Shown piece after piece: positions 1 through 11,627 of a DNA stretch of 64,000 nucleotides. Every line of letters begins with the position of its first letter. Within the stretch, counting starts at the first letter, position 1. The notes beneath the pieces are model-generated. The model made no database searches and was not told the origin of the DNA. It saw only the letters and a program-made list of their open reading frames with translations. Made by a program: the position numbers and the translations under genes. Source of the DNA: Isoetes taiwanensis (Eukaryota > Streptophyta > Lycopodiopsida > Isoetales > Isoetaceae); the NCBI GenBank assembly GCA_021234155.1, contig JAJEKV010000004.1:3119487-3183486 (forward strand). The letters run 5' to 3'.

Positions 1-1054
1 TGATCGAGGCGAGGTGAGGGCTGAAAAGCTGGAAGAAGGCGATCCGCGAGGCATAGGGATGTGAGAGATCCATTGAGGTGGGAGCTGATCTAGGAGGCGT
101 GAAGTCCGGAGGAAGCGGATGAAGGACCTGTTGGTGAACCTGCGATATTGAGCAAAGAGAGGGGGGCCGGGAAAAATGAGAGCTAGTTGGGGACCATTCA
201 ATATGGGCGGCTTAAGCGGAAAAGAACATGGGTCCACTTTGGACAACAATTGTTTTGAGGCAAATCACGGTGAATGGGCCTTGCCACACAAACCTTAGTG
301 ATGCCATTGGTTATGGAGTGTTGCAAATGGAGTCCAACCTCATTCGCAATGGCAGAAATGAACTTGGAATCCTGTAACTTTTAGCAAACTAGAAGGGGGC
401 ACATAAGGCATATGGCTTAGGTGGAAAGGATCAAGAAACCTGCTTGTTGATAGAGCAAGAAGTGTTTCCAGAGAGGATCAACAGCTCCTTCTATGAGTTG
501 AGCAGCCGGCTCAGGAGATTCAAACATCAAAAGAAAGCAACGTTGATCTTTTGCCACAAGGTTGATAGATTGATAAGCAGGAAGCCCTAGCTTGTGAAGG
601 TGCCCAGAGAGCCAAGATCCCACGTACTTTAGATCCAAGAAAGGGCCAGTGAAGTGGCAGACCACGGAACACGCAACCAACTGCTCTGCATGTCGTCGAT
701 GATCCTCATGGCTAATCTGCACCCAGTGTAGTACCGTACTTCCCGTACTGTACGTGTACAATACGTATGCAACGTATAGTAAATTTTCCCATTTTTTTTT
801 CTTATTTGATGCACAAAATGAAGAAGTACGTATAGTACATACAGGTATGGTACCTTAAGTATGGAAAACGTAACGTATGCGTACGTAACCTACACTGTCT
901 GCACCACTGGAGCCCCAAAATGCTCAAAAGTTGTCCTGCACTTCTGAACCTCATAAAAGATTTCGTCTGATGGGAGCTGGACATCCATAGAGTCTTGCTT
1001 GGCTTGCAATTGCTGGAGATAGGACACAACTTCTTTCCTATTGTTATCCACCAT
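1..1054 (-). pseudogene. DUF4283-type retroelement ORF (LINE ORF1-like), disrupted, left end outside window
   Basis: Read on the minus strand from an ATG at 1054, a short N-terminal region (1054-898, polar, MVDNNRKEVVSYLQQLQAKQ) leads into a DUF4283-like domain at 761-417 (CHFTGPFLDLKYVGSWLSGH, then LMFESPEPAAQLIEG). After a stop at 417-419 the second half of the domain continues in another frame at about 320-230, including ITKVCVARPIHRDLPQNN, which matches the usual end of the domain. DUF4283 occurs in first ORFs of plant LINEs, so reverse transcriptase would be expected left of position 1. The ORF is split by a hAT-like MITE at 724-897; reading across the insertion minus one target copy restores the frame. 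It also has at least one stop and one frameshift downstream, so it is a relic. Family assignment is by pattern only. Confidence 0.6.
724..897. mobile_element. hAT-like MITE, 174 bp, with 8-bp target duplication
   Basis: The element starts CAGTGTAG and ends CTACACTG. Its ends are inverted repeats (CAGTGTAGTACCGTAC against CAGTGTAGGTTACGTAC read from the other end). It is flanked by perfect 8-bp direct repeats TCTGCACC at 716-723 and 898-905, the hallmark of the hAT superfamily. The interior is rich in GTAC/ACGTA palindromes and has no coding capacity, so it is non-autonomous. Confidence 0.85.
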
Positions 1055-1651
1055 GGTGGCGTGGCCCTCGAGACCTGGCGAGGAGGTGGCGGGAGTTGCT
1101 GGGGGCCTTGCAAAACCACTCGAGAGAACCACACACGAAACTTCGAGCAAGCGTGTCGGATGATCTCCAAAGGTGCAGTCGATCGCGGCTCAAGGGATGG
1201 AAGAGGATGTCGCCCAGGTGCCCAGGTGGGGAAGAGGGAAACTCCTCACATACGAGGAACCTCAGCGTGTGTTGGGCGTACACCCGGTTGTGGAGGTTGA
1301 ACCACCATCAGAGCACTATCTCTAGGAGTAGGCGGCTAAGGAACTTTCAACTGTATTGGAGGTGCAGCGGTGCAACACTATTAGGTGCGATCGTCGGAAA
1401 GAGCACTCTGAGGGCACATGAAGTGCGAGGCCCGACGCGGGGACTTCCGGCCTATGTTGGAGGAGCTAGTAGCCAGCGGCAACGTCGGCCCGGACAAAGA
1501 GGGTCTTGCACGAACGGAACCTCCAGCGAGTGTTGGGGCTAATTGGCGAGTTTCTTAAAATAAACCTACGGCGATTGCAGCCCCTAGCGGTGGCGGCGGC
1601 GGCGGCAGCACCGCCGGTTTATTCCGAGAAACAAGCCAATCGCGGTTCGCC
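1055..1651. other. GC-rich stretch upstream of the DUF4283 ORF; no gene seen
   Basis: Probable 5' leader of the minus-strand retroelement. It is GC-rich, includes a short GGC run near 1595, and all open frames look like compositional shadows without recognisable domains. Confidence 0.4.
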
Positions 1652-2175
1652 GTAAATGTCCGCAAGACGGAATTTTTTGCTACGTGGCAAAAAATTTAGG
1701 TCTACGACAAGTTCTGGCCCTCTGTTTCTTGCGGATCCGGCCCCTGTTTCTGTGATATAAGCGAGAAATGCCCCTGTTATATAATCCAGCCCCTGTTTCT
1801 TGAAGCAAGAAGATTGAAGATATAAGCAAGAAATTTGAAGATATAATCTGACCGCTGTTTCTTGTTTCCTGTTTCTTGTCTGAAGATTGAAGCAGAAGCT
1901 GAAGATTCTTGTTATATAAGCAAGAAACGCCCCTATTCTTGCGAATCTGGCCCCTGTTTTTGTGATGCCCCGGCTTCTTGCGGATCTGAAGAACCGAGCT
2001 CCGGAGCTCTTGGCGAGCTTGCAAGGCGGTGGAAATCACCGGATGCTGGCATTGCACCATTTCTTCCATATCCTCCAGATCTTTGGCGCCGCCGCCTGCG
2101 CTCCTGACCAGGCTGGTTTCCTGTTTTAAACAAAGAGATAAAAAAACATGAAAATTCCGTTTTGCGGACATTTAC
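1652..2175. mobile_element. Non-autonomous inverted-repeat DNA element (~0.52 kb)
   Basis: Positions 1652-1676 and 2151-2175 are inverted copies, 24 of 25 bases identical (GTAAATGTCCGCAARACGGA at the outer end). A TA dinucleotide sits at each edge, so a TA target duplication as in Tc1/mariner-type elements is possible, but no longer duplication is visible. The interior repeats short modules of the type GCCCCTGTTTCTTG and GATATAAGCAAGAAA several times. No transposase is encoded. Confidence 0.6.
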
Positions 2176-2838
2176 ATAATGCAAATGAGTGAGGAGGCCA
2201 AAGTTAAGACAAGAGATGATGCAAAAGGACTTACGTATGGAGCAAATTGAAGCCTTCATATTGCAGCTGTTGCTGCTAATGGTCTTCAAGTTGCAAGGTC
2301 TTGGCAACTTTCCCAAAATCAGTCAATGGTTGAAAAGTTATGGATGTGTTAAGTCAAGAGGGTCTACCATACAACAACATTCTATCTACCTTTCAATCCA
2401 TTTTTGCATTAAAAAAACAAACACATTTGTAGAGTAGTAAAATTGCAGTAGGAAGTCCATGAAATAGAGGGGCCAAAGGTGTACAAAGGCGACATGTACC
2501 TAGCTATGCGCACAGGCATGGACAATATATGGAGTCTTGGGCAAACTTTTGCGCATGGACAATATGGAGTGTTTGGGCAAATTTTTTAAGCCCTATCCCA
2601 AAACTCCCTAATGTTCTCTTAAATATAGCCACATAGTGCTCCCTCCCAACCTGAAATCTTTGCTGTTTTAAGTTTTCCAGGAACTATCCAGCTGTTATAT
2701 TTCTTTGCTGATATACATATTAGGACCCGAGATCTCTCCATAGTGAGAGACTATTTATGTTAATGTTAAGAAAAATTTTTTTAAGCTCCTTTTTATCTGT
2801 ATTTCATGTTATAATGAATACAAACTCTGCCTTTATTC

Positions 2839-2869
<31 letters not shown>

Positions 2870-3033
2870 TGTTGCCCTTACAGAAATATCTATGGACGAC
2901 CTCCCCTATCCTGGAAAATAATTGCCACGTTTAAAGTGGAAGCCACCAATTGAACCACTCCAGATGCCTGGTTAATTGGGTCCCTGCGTACGCTGTAGCG
3001 TGATCATGTTTTCTTCCATGGCAGCGAATCCAT
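2176..3033 (+). repeat. Intergenic DNA ending in a retroposon-like poly-A tract (2839-2866)
   Basis: AT-rich DNA. A short direct repeat (GCATGGACAATAT...GGGCAAA) occurs at about 2516 and 2554. A run of 28 A at 2839-2866 follows a TTATAATGAATACAAAC-type 3' end, the usual look of a plus-strand retroposon tail; its 5' boundary and target duplication are not clear. The last 160 bases before 3034 would be the promoter and leader of the CYCLASE-like gene, but I see no convincing TATA element there. Confidence 0.35.
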
Positions 3034-6000
3034 TTGGAACTGTTATCAATCACAATGAGGGTTGCTACATGGGTTTTCATTGTTGGGCTGATTTGTGGGC
3101 ATTTAATAGGATCATATGGGGATGCCAGCCTCTGCATGTGGGGTGGAGCGGCAGAAACTCCTCAACCTAGGCCCAGAATCTTGGACATCACCCATGAATA
3201 CAGACCAGACTTGCCCGTTTTTAATAAGTTTGATAATTCAGGGCTCGGAAAGGTTGTCAGTTTGTTGAAGAGCATCGCTAATGGCTCTGTTTACAATGAA
3301 TCGGAGCTGAAGATTGGTGTTCATAGTGGCACCCATGTAGACGCCCCTTCACATTTCCTTCAAGAAGCTTTCGAAAGCGGGCACGATACTAATAGCTTAG
3401 ACCTCGAAGTCTTAAATGGTTAAGTTTTTTTTTTTTTTATCAAATTGGAGCTTTTTCAATTCTATGCTTTAGATTATGTAACATAATGTATTAACTTGCA
3501 TCCTTATATTTGAAGGCATATACTTGTCGTTCCGTAGCCATCCTAATAGCAGCTCTCTTTGCTTTCTCATAGGACCTGTACTCGTGGTGGATACTCCTAG
3601 ATCAAGCAACATATCAGGTACAGTCATGAATGTTTGCTATCTATAAGTTGAATAACTGGAAGAATATTGTACGCCAAACACAACGGCAAGACTAATTCAA
3701 CCCGTTCCATCTTGTACAGTTATGTAGTCAATGCAGCCACTTCAGCCTGATGCAATCAACTGAAGATAGGAACTTCTAAATACTTTCTGCCAATATATAA
3801 AGAAGCGAAAATATCATAGTTTTTGTAGGAAGATTGGGTTATGCCATCAGACAATCTTATGCTTGTTAGAAAGATCTCGGCTTAATCTACAATTCATCTG
3901 AAGGGCACATTTGCATTAGATCATTAAAAAAACGTTACTGCCAATTTTCCTAAAATACCCAAAATACCACTGGGTTTAGTGGCATTTTGGTAATTTTGGT
4001 AAACTTTAATGGTATTTTGGTAATTTTCCCTTTTACTTGTCTTCCATGCAAGCTTTGCGTCTGTGCGATGCCCAACACTCATTGCATGTATTCATTTTCT
4101 TTGTCCTCCTCATAGTTGAAACTAAAGCTCTGGGAATATGCCCTATAGTCCCATCGTTTGGGATAAAGCATAACATGGTACCCCTGTGCTTTTTCTCTAA
4201 GAGCAAAGGACTACATTTTATGAATCATTATGTATCTAATGCTTATATTGCAATTTACGACAGAAAAGGTACTGATGGACTTGAATATACCAAGTGGGGT
4301 AGAGCGCGTGCTTTTCAGGACGTTGAATTCTGACAGGTAAGTAAGACAGAATCCATATCAACATCTCCTTTTGAGAATTAATGTGTTCTTGGCATTCAAT
4401 AATTTGTTGTCTTAATTAAAAGGTATATAGCACCTGAGACTTAAGTCAGATCATTATTCTACAGGACATAGCAGACATCATACCTGAGAGTTGAAACAGG
4501 GCATTAGTCTAGATTCTTAGTTCATTGCGGTTGCTGCATGTCATGTAGCATGTTTGTCATGCAAGCCTTGGACCCATATGCATGTTAGTTAGGACCAGCT
4601 TGTAAAATTCAAGAGCACCTAATGCTGGTTTGTTGGCATTTCACTGTAAGGGCATTTCTTAATCTAATCCTCATGGACTGGTTGAAGGAGGTCTTTGCTT
4701 TTTGTTAAATATAGATAGGATATTGCTTTAGCAGCTTAATGTCATGGCTTTTAGAGGAGAGAATGCATTAGGAGAAATATTGTGGCATATTGCCAATATG
4801 GCATTTAGTCAGCAATTTAAAAGTTTTCTCTAAATGTTTTAGCTTATTTCCAAAAAATAATGTGTATAAGCAGGAGTTTATTTCAGTCTTCAAGCTCAGA
4901 AATGAAACATTAAAAATGACCATGTAGAAGTTAAATACGGCCCCGAAGTTGCTTGGCCTGGCTTCATATGGTAAATAAGCAAAGGGATTTCACATTTATA
5001 TCATATGTTTGAAGTTTCTTGGACCCTTTTTTTGAATTCAATGGATGGTCTTCAATATTTTGACCAATAATAAATTTGCTTTTATTAGGCGGCTCATGTG
5101 GAACCCAGTGTTTGCTAAGGATTTTACTGGATTTGTGAAAGGAGGAGCGGAGTGGCTTGTTAGTCATACATCTATCAAGCTTATTGGTGAGTCATCTGAT
5201 GACTGTATTTGGGATGGAAGTATTGACAGTTTCATTGCAAAGAATCTGCAAATCTAAACTGATGTGCATGCCAATGTCTTCTCGTGGCTCTGTTTGTCAC
5301 ATTCCAAAATTTAGTAAATTGGTATTGTATCTTGTGAGGTGAGTAGCATTACCTGGTACAGATGTATTTGCCCTTATGACTGTGTGTGAACTCCTTATTA
5401 TAGTGTTTTTAAATTTGTGCCATCATTTTTGGAGTTCACGAGGATTATTGTCATCCTTTTTCCATTTCTTTAGATTCTCTTCAACTGAATGTCGATAGTA
5501 TATGCTTCCAAAAAAATGGAAAGTCTCCCATTCTTTATTTAGACATGTTAACTCCTTTTCCACTTACTTTTTATTTCAGGTGTGGACTATTTGTCAGTTG
5601 CTGTTTATGATCAATTGGCTGATGTGCATAGACCTTTGTTTAAAAGGTGAGAGTTTAGGTCAAAGTTAACTGTTAGAGAATGTGACTGGAATTAGATACA
5701 TAATTTCTTTATCCACAAGTACACAATATAAAAAATCTTCAAATTGCTGCTACGAAAAGTGCTAAATAGCTCAGAAATTAGCATCTGATGTTTGAAGTAG
5801 AAAGTCTCATATTTGGACATTATTTGGCATGAAATGCAATATAACATTGGCCTCATAGATCCCAGTATGTATCCTTTTTTTAAGCCAACAGCACTTTGTC
5901 CTTATGTTTAGGCAACTAAATATCGATTTTTTTGCTGCAGAATGTAGTCATTATTGAGGGCCTTAATTTGGATAATGCCAGTTTGGGTCTACATGTTTTG

Positions 6001-6066
6001 CACTGTCTTCCTGCTAGGATTGTTGGCTCGGAAGGGGCACCTGTTAGGTGCATTTTGGTGGATTAG
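3034..6066 (+). CDS. CYC1-like: CYCLASE-family protein (kynurenine-formamidase-like), six exons, possible frame defect at last exon
   Basis: Exons deduced from GT-AG sites: 3034-3418, 3573-3617, 4264-4336, 5099-5186, 5580-5646 and 5941-6066 (stop TAG). The product is about 260 residues, the family's usual size. An N-terminal hydrophobic segment (MRVATWVFIVGLICGHLIGS, from the second ATG at 3055) looks like a signal peptide, as in Arabidopsis CYCLASE1-3, which are secreted or extracellular-matrix proteins. The metal-binding signature HSGTHVDAP lies at the end of exon 1. Later exons give NIPSGVERVLFRTLNSD, GFVKGGAEWLVSHTSIKLIG, GVDYLSVAVYDQL and VLHCLPARIVGSEGAPVRCI, all characteristic of the family. 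The first five exons join in phase, but exon 5 to exon 6 is one base short: the joined frame hits a stop at once, while the family sequence is intact in the next frame. This is a real lesion or a missing G at 5940/5941. Biochemical role in plants is not settled. Confidence 0.88.
3862..4030 (+). mobile_element. Half copy (one arm) of the foldback MITE, in an intron of the CYCLASE-like gene
   Basis: This stretch, inside the intron between 3618 and 4263, matches the right arm of the foldback element at 9487-9927 at roughly 85-90%: CAATCTTATGCTTGTTAGAA at the inner end and GGTATTTTGGTAATTTTCCC at the outer end. The opposite arm is missing, so it is a solo arm or deletion derivative. Confidence 0.75.
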
Positions 6067-7812
6067 CAGAAAAGTACATTAGTGGAAAGCAATTACTTTT
6101 GATCAGTGGTGTATGCCTAATAGTTAATATTTTCTATTGCAATTGTTGCTCTGTTGCTTTTTGCCATAGAAGGGCCACAAATAGAATGTTATTAACGGTG
6201 AAAGAATTGTCATTGTCTGCATCTATGGTATTGCTGGTTGGGGTTGTGGGATCCAGAAACTCTGCCCCAAGTTTCCTTTGATAGATGCCAAAAACACTGC
6301 CAATCTCCCGCATATTTTCTAGTCTTGCTTTTAGAGGACAGCTCTCAGAGATTTTCCTTGTGTATGTCACAGGCGGAAAAAGGGGGATGGGTTTTATTAT
6401 TACAAAAAGAAATTTATCCTGGTGACCAAAAAAAAGTTTTGTGCTAAGTCGAATAGATCTCAATTCTTGACATCCATGCGTCTGAAAGAAGTGCAAGTTG
6501 AACCTGCACTATTGCCATTTTGTTTTGCATCAAGGACAACATGGTGCGAAATTACCTCATGTCCTCAAGATTTTGTAGCAAAATGTCTTGAACATAGATG
6601 ATAATCAAAATTATATAATTATTCTTGGCTTAAACTTTTCACATCTTCTCCTTAACACCACCTTGCTCCTAATCATTCTTGGCTTAAGCTTTTTGCATTG
6701 TCCCCTTAACTCATGTGTGTGCCGAGCCTTGTGCATATAGACTTTGAATGTTAAAATATATTGCATGGTTGATTTGTAAATTTAGCGGTAAATACATTGA
6801 TAACTTGAATTAAATTGAACTAATTGAAGAGTACAATAAATAAATCAATAATTTTTAATAGGAACTTTTTTTTCTCAAGAAACGAAAACCATAGAATTCC
6901 CCCTCCCCTTTTTACTTTTTATTTTTTTTTTTTTTTTGGGGCTAAACTTTTGTATAATGCTTCCTGCTAAACTAGGGTTTTACATAATGCTTTCTGCTAG
7001 TTTAAGGTAATAGAGTTTGTCACTCACTAATGGTCCTTCGTAAGGCCAGTAACCTTCAAGATTGGTATCGGAGTTGATATTCCAAGGACCTAGGATTGAC
7101 AAGAAAAACTCTGATTCATCGATTTATTCGGGGAATCCAACTATGCCAGCCAACGAACAGAGCAGAGGCCTGTAGAGGAAGGAAGGAAGGAAGTAGAGGT
7201 GGGCCTCAGGGCTGTCAGGCAAGCGACAATGATATTTCTCACTAACAGTTTGCAGCGGGGCTTAAACAAAGGCTCTATCTTTTTCCTGCTTCAAAATCCT
7301 TCAAAATGGCCTCCTTTGGATGAAGAATCCGCCTCCCTTCTGCCAAAGAGTTTAATTTCTAGTCTAAGTATGTTGATGTTCTAACTTGACTATGGCCCCT
7401 TCTTATAAGTATGGGTCTGCAGAATCTAAGACCATTCCGTTCTGCAGCCTTCTGCAGCCCATTTCTTTGAATGGAACGAAGGCTTTGAGCTTTGAGCTTC
7501 AGAAATGGAACAAAGGCTTTGAGCTTTGAAACTTCTGCAGCCCATTTCTGAATTGAATGAAGGCATTGAGCTTGTGTTTTTCTTCAGAATCAGATCCTTC
7601 CAGTCCCCTTCCATAGTTTGAATGTGGGCTTATATTTGCTTCTGAAAGCTCAGATCATTGCCGATGTCCCAGGCGCCTATTCTAGTCGCCTGATGCATAA
7701 TAGAATCTTTTAGCCTTTGAGGCCAAGAGGCAACTATTCATGCTGCTAAATCTCGTTTCAGATTGTAAAATTTAACTGGATAGCATCAGAGCTTAGCGCC
7801 GGTCCCTTCAAA
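6067..7812. other. 3' flank of the CYCLASE-like gene and gene-poor DNA with a tandem repeat
   Basis: AT-rich sequence with T-runs (e.g. 6917-6937), no supported gene. At 7440-7585 a 40-60 base module (CTGCAGCCCATTTCT plus AAGGCTTTGAGCTTTGAG) is repeated imperfectly two to three times. At 7053-7063 and 7776-7790 there are loose matches to a Copia tRNA-Met primer-binding site (TGGTATCGGAG; GCATCAGAGCTTAG), possibly remnants of decayed LTR elements. Confidence 0.4.
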
Positions 7813-7895
7813 TGTCACATGTCCGATAGGACGCTGCCTTGTGGCGTGACGTTAAAATCTCTTCTTCTTCTTCTTCTTCTTCTTCTTCTTCTTCT
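7813..7895 (+). repeat. Dispersed repeat end with (CTT)n tail, copy 1
   Basis: A core of about 48 bases (TGTCACATGTCCGATAGGAC ... GTGGCGTGACGTTAAAATCT) followed by about 12 CTT units. The same core and tail recur at 38931-38991. This looks like the 3' end of a retroposon family with a simple-repeat tail (SINE- or LINE-like). Upstream sequence differs between the two copies. Confidence 0.6.
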
Positions 7896-8349
7896 GTCCA
7901 CAATTTTCAGACCTCTGCAAATTCGCCAGCATCTAACCCACACACGAATCTTATTGTCCACAATTCTAGCAGACCCCAAATTTTCTGGCCCTTTTCAACT
8001 ATTTGACGTTTTAGCAAATTGATGCTGATCAAGTTGCGGATCTGGGATCTAAGGCGAGGGCACGGAATCTGCGATTGTGAAAAGAGGGCCTTGAATACGC
8101 ATTGTCGGATGCCATTGCCAGCAAATTTTTACTTTACTTAATGCAATGTGTCAAAAAAAAAATATAATAGAAGTGTTGCGCACGAAAAAAGCTAACGTGT
8201 CGTGATCATATAAAGGAATCTTAAAGTAATATGCCAAAAGAATCGCTCTCCAATATAATTATATATGTTAAGATATATATATTTTTTAAGGTAATGGTTC
8301 TTGAATAGAATGTTTTGCCATCTGTTGCCCGAGCATGGCGAATTTGGAC

Positions 8350-9290
8350 CATTTTGCTCCTCCTATGTTGAAGCAGGTGGCGGATCCTACTAAAGCTTCT
8401 AAGCCCGGGTGGCCAAATTATGTCTTGCAAGCGGGTGGCCAGATCCTACTCCGCTTCTAAACTGGGCGGCCAAATTATGTCTTGCTAGCGGGTGGCCAAA
8501 TCCTCCCCTTGGAGATGCTCGTGGAACTGCGTGCAACGGTTTCGCGGACGCAACAAAGCAGGTTTGATAGGGTCTCCTGAAGCTTAGATTTTTCTATCGT
8601 TTTAAATTTCTTGTAAATCAAAATCATGATGAAGCATCTTGATTTTGGCCAGATTGTGTGAGAACAGAGCCGATGATGGCTTACCTTTTGAGGATTTATG
8701 TTCGGCACAGACACATAGTGAAATCTGGCACGTCCGAGAGAGGGTTGTGTTGAATGAGATTCTTCTTTATTCGAAGGCGGATTAGTGTGTTCAAATTCCA
8801 CGATGCAGTGGGCCTTATTGCGTATTAAGTATAAGAGAAAGGCCCCTTGGGGGGCCATTTTACGGCTTTGGAAAGGTGGCGGCCTTGCTGGCGTGGAGGC
8901 CAACGGCCGAAAAATAACCCAGAAAAACTGCTGGCCTTCACGGAAAGTTTGATTGGTTGGCATTCTGCCACGTCACCAGGGCCACGTCACCATATAAAAG
9001 TGATGGCCTTCTATTTTTCCTTCCTTTCTTTTGCGTCTCCGGTTGTCTTCAGCTATGGCGCCTCATTTTTCTTGTTCTCTAGCTATGGCGCCTCGGCTAT
9101 GGCGCCTCATTGCTTCAACGGAGTGCTTGAAGGCCTTTGCTTAAGGTTCTCTTTAAGGTTCTGCTTAAGGTTCTTGTTCTCTAGCTATGGCGCCTCATTT
9201 TTCTTTCTTCGGCTATGGCGCCTCATTTTTCTTGCTTCAACGGAGTGCTTGAAGGCATTTGCTTAAGGTTCTCGGGACCTAGGAGACGAT
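8350..9290. repeat. Cluster of imperfect tandem repeats
   Basis: 8374-8507 contains two copies of a roughly 62-base unit (GGCCAAATTATGTCTTGC followed by AGCGGGTGGCC). 9050-9272 contains repeated CTATGGCGCCTC modules and two copies, about 123 bases apart, of CTTCAACGGAGTGCTTGAAG followed by GCTTAAGGTTCT. The plus-strand open frame through 8847-9266 follows the repeats and is low complexity; I do not treat it as a gene. Confidence 0.6.
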
Positions 9291-9486
9291 TTTGGCAGCT
9301 GTATTGGTTGGTTTTTTGCTTCTGACTTGTGTTCTTGTATAAGCAGCATAATATTAAAGATCCTCATATTTTGGCTGATTTGAAGGCGCATGCACGAAAG
9401 ATCCATCCAGTTTGTCATTTGGACGAAATATCCCTCGATTTCAGGTAATTTTTTTGTTTCTTGTTAAGTTTGCTTTTTTTTTGTTC

Positions 9487-9927
9487 GGAAAATTACTAAA
9501 ATACCATTAAAGTTTGCCAAAATTACCAAAATGCCACTAAACCCAGTGGTATTTGGGAAAAGTTGGCAATAACGTTTTCTTAATGATCTGAATGCAAATG
9601 TGCCCTTTAGAGAATTGTAGATTAAGCTGAGATGTTTCCAATAAGCATAAGATCGTCTTGATTGGAGATAAAAATTTCAAGTTATAAGCTCTTTAGTTCT
9701 TCAGAATTTGAAAAATGAAAAATCTCATAACTTGAAATTGTGGTCTTAGAATTGAATGATCTTATGCTTGTTGGAAAGATCTCAGCTTAAACTACAATTC
9801 ATTTGAAGGGCACAGTTGCATTCAGATCATTAGAAAAACGTTATTGCTAATTTTCCCAAAATACCACTGGGTTTAGTGGCATTTTGGTAATTTTGGCAAA
9901 CTTTAATGGCATTTTGGTAATTTTTCC
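9487..9927. mobile_element. Foldback MITE with ~170-bp arms, Mutator-like
   Basis: Left arm 9487-9661 and right arm about 9752-9926 are near-perfect inverted copies (outer end GGAAAATTACTAAAATACCA; both contain CCACTGGGTTTAGTGGCATT or its complement and AAGGGCACAGTTGCATTCAG or its complement). A smaller stem (CAAGTTAT ... ATAACTTG) lies in the 90-base centre. The flanks TTTTTTGTTC and TTTTTTGTTT agree at 9 of 10 bases, compatible with the 9-10 base duplication of Mutator-like elements, though the AT-rich context weakens this. A related arm lies at 3862-4030. Confidence 0.75.
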
Positions 9928-11233
9928 TTTTTTGTTTTACTAACTTTGTTCTTGCTTTTATCAGGTTTTTCAAGGTTTTTAGTCTTTGAAAGGTTGTAAT
10001 GGCTCGGCATTTTCTTGCATTTTCTTGCCTTTTGTGCTTTTTTTGTGCTCGGCATTTTCTTCAGTTTCTGGTGGCAGCTTCGATCTAGGGGAGCTTGCCA
10101 AGAAGATATTGAAGTGACAGTGCAATGACTTTAGTTTTGTTGTGTCTTTATTTCTGCTTTGTTTAAGTGTGAATTTTGAATCTTTCATCAAGTATTTTGA
10201 GAACTTGGCTGAACTTCCAAATGTTTTGAATTTTAAATGAAAATCTGAACTTTTGAATGTGTAAATTGCCAATTTTGTTTACTTCTTGTATTGACATTCT
10301 TAACTATATTCTGGAGTGCATTATGGTCTTCATTCTGGGCTACATTTTGCACTATATTCTAAAAGATAAGTGTGTACACAATTCTTTAGTGTAGTGCAAT
10401 TTCAGGCCACTTCAGAGTTGGAAACAATGACACGTGTCACGACGGGATTGAAGATGGGAGCAGAATGCCAGCCAACCAAACTTTTCGTTCATGGCATTGC
10501 GTGCCAGTACTATTCTACTACTTGTTCATGGCATCGATTGTTGAAATGCATGCGTGGTTTTCCTTTGGGTGCCATCGCTTGTATGTACCATCGCTCTACA
10601 TCATGATCTTCACTATGTAGTGTGGAGTATGGAGCATGGAGTGTGATGTAGTGTAGTGTGTAGTGTAGTATTTTTTCTTGTTTGCTTTATTCTGTTATAT
10701 GATAACATATATATGAAATGAAATGAAATTTGATTATTATGTCTGTGAGACTGCCAGGTCTATAAGACATTCAACAATATAAAACAAATCATGTAATACA
10801 TCCTCTAATAGTAATGTAGTAGTCTCTCTTACTTTTAACTCATCTATTTTAGGGTTTTTAAAACATCATCCCTATGCTCTAAAATATACATGGTACATCT
10901 CCCAATATGCGATCCTGAAAAAAAAAAAAAAAAGCCATCAACGTGCAACAAGAGGTAATATAAGATGTATACCTTATTTTTAGTAGCCTGAGGCAATGTA
11001 CTAGTATCAGAGGAACTAACTCCTGTACTTTTGCATTCCTTTATTTACGTGCTCGTGGATGAAAATGAGATTTGTCTATCCAGTGTTTGTTACACAAGCC
11101 CATAATATGAGTAACCTGTATAGCTTTCAAAACTCGAGCTGCATGCTTTTATAATGCATTCTTGTTGCTTTTGTTAGAACGTTTGTGCATTTGTGATTGT
11201 GCAAATTCATTCCTTACTTTAACCATATAGTTA
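9928..11233. other. Gene-poor DNA left of the nested Copia stack
   Basis: No supported gene. A perfect 12-base palindrome TGACACGTGTCA (G-box core) lies at 10428-10439. Around 10610-10670 there is a GTAGTGT-rich low-complexity run, and an A-run at 10919-10934. Bases 11234-11238 (ATATC) are the left target duplication of the outer Copia element. Confidence 0.4.
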
Positions 11234-11238
11234 ATATC

Positions 11239-11405
11239 TGTAATTACTCTCTGATTATGGAGGAATATAGAAAGACAACCAATGTAAACAGGTAAGCTCC
11301 TAGTGAAGAACTAACTAGAATGAGGCATAACTATGGCTAATATATAGAGTGCCATGTCAGCAACAAGTGATGACTCAACACGCACATCATCATCATACTC
11401 TAACG
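11239..11405 (-). repeat. 3' LTR of the outer Copia-type element
   Basis: Partner of the LTR at 38259-38426. Shared blocks include TCTAGTGAAGAACTAACTAG-like sequence and TGCCATGTCAGCAACAAGTG. Left 5-base target copy ATATC at 11234-11238. Confidence 0.85.
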
Positions 11406-11627
11406 TCCCCCCGATGACGTGCATGGCTGAAGAACAAAACGAGAAGTTCTAGGACTAACATCCCCCTTGAGATGTTACACGTCCTAAAATTCAGCATATA
11501 AAAGCAAGCTTACCCACATAAGTAACCATATTGCCATTGGAACTTGGTTTTAAACCATACTCTCCTGCTCCTGTACCATTCTCGTGCTTTTGTGATATAG
11601 ACATTCATACACAAATCGCATCTGATA

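Noticed and set aside
7053-7790. Two sequences resembling a Copia tRNA-Met primer-binding site
   Set aside because: Neither has an LTR end next to it or gag sequence downstream; only 10-12 bases match.
8847-9266. 139-residue open frame on the plus strand
   Set aside because: It runs through tandem CTATGGCGCCTC repeats; the peptide is low complexity and has no domain.
10428-10439. G-box palindrome TGACACGTGTCA as a promoter element
   Set aside because: There is no gene within reach; a 12-base palindrome can occur by chance in this amount of sequence.
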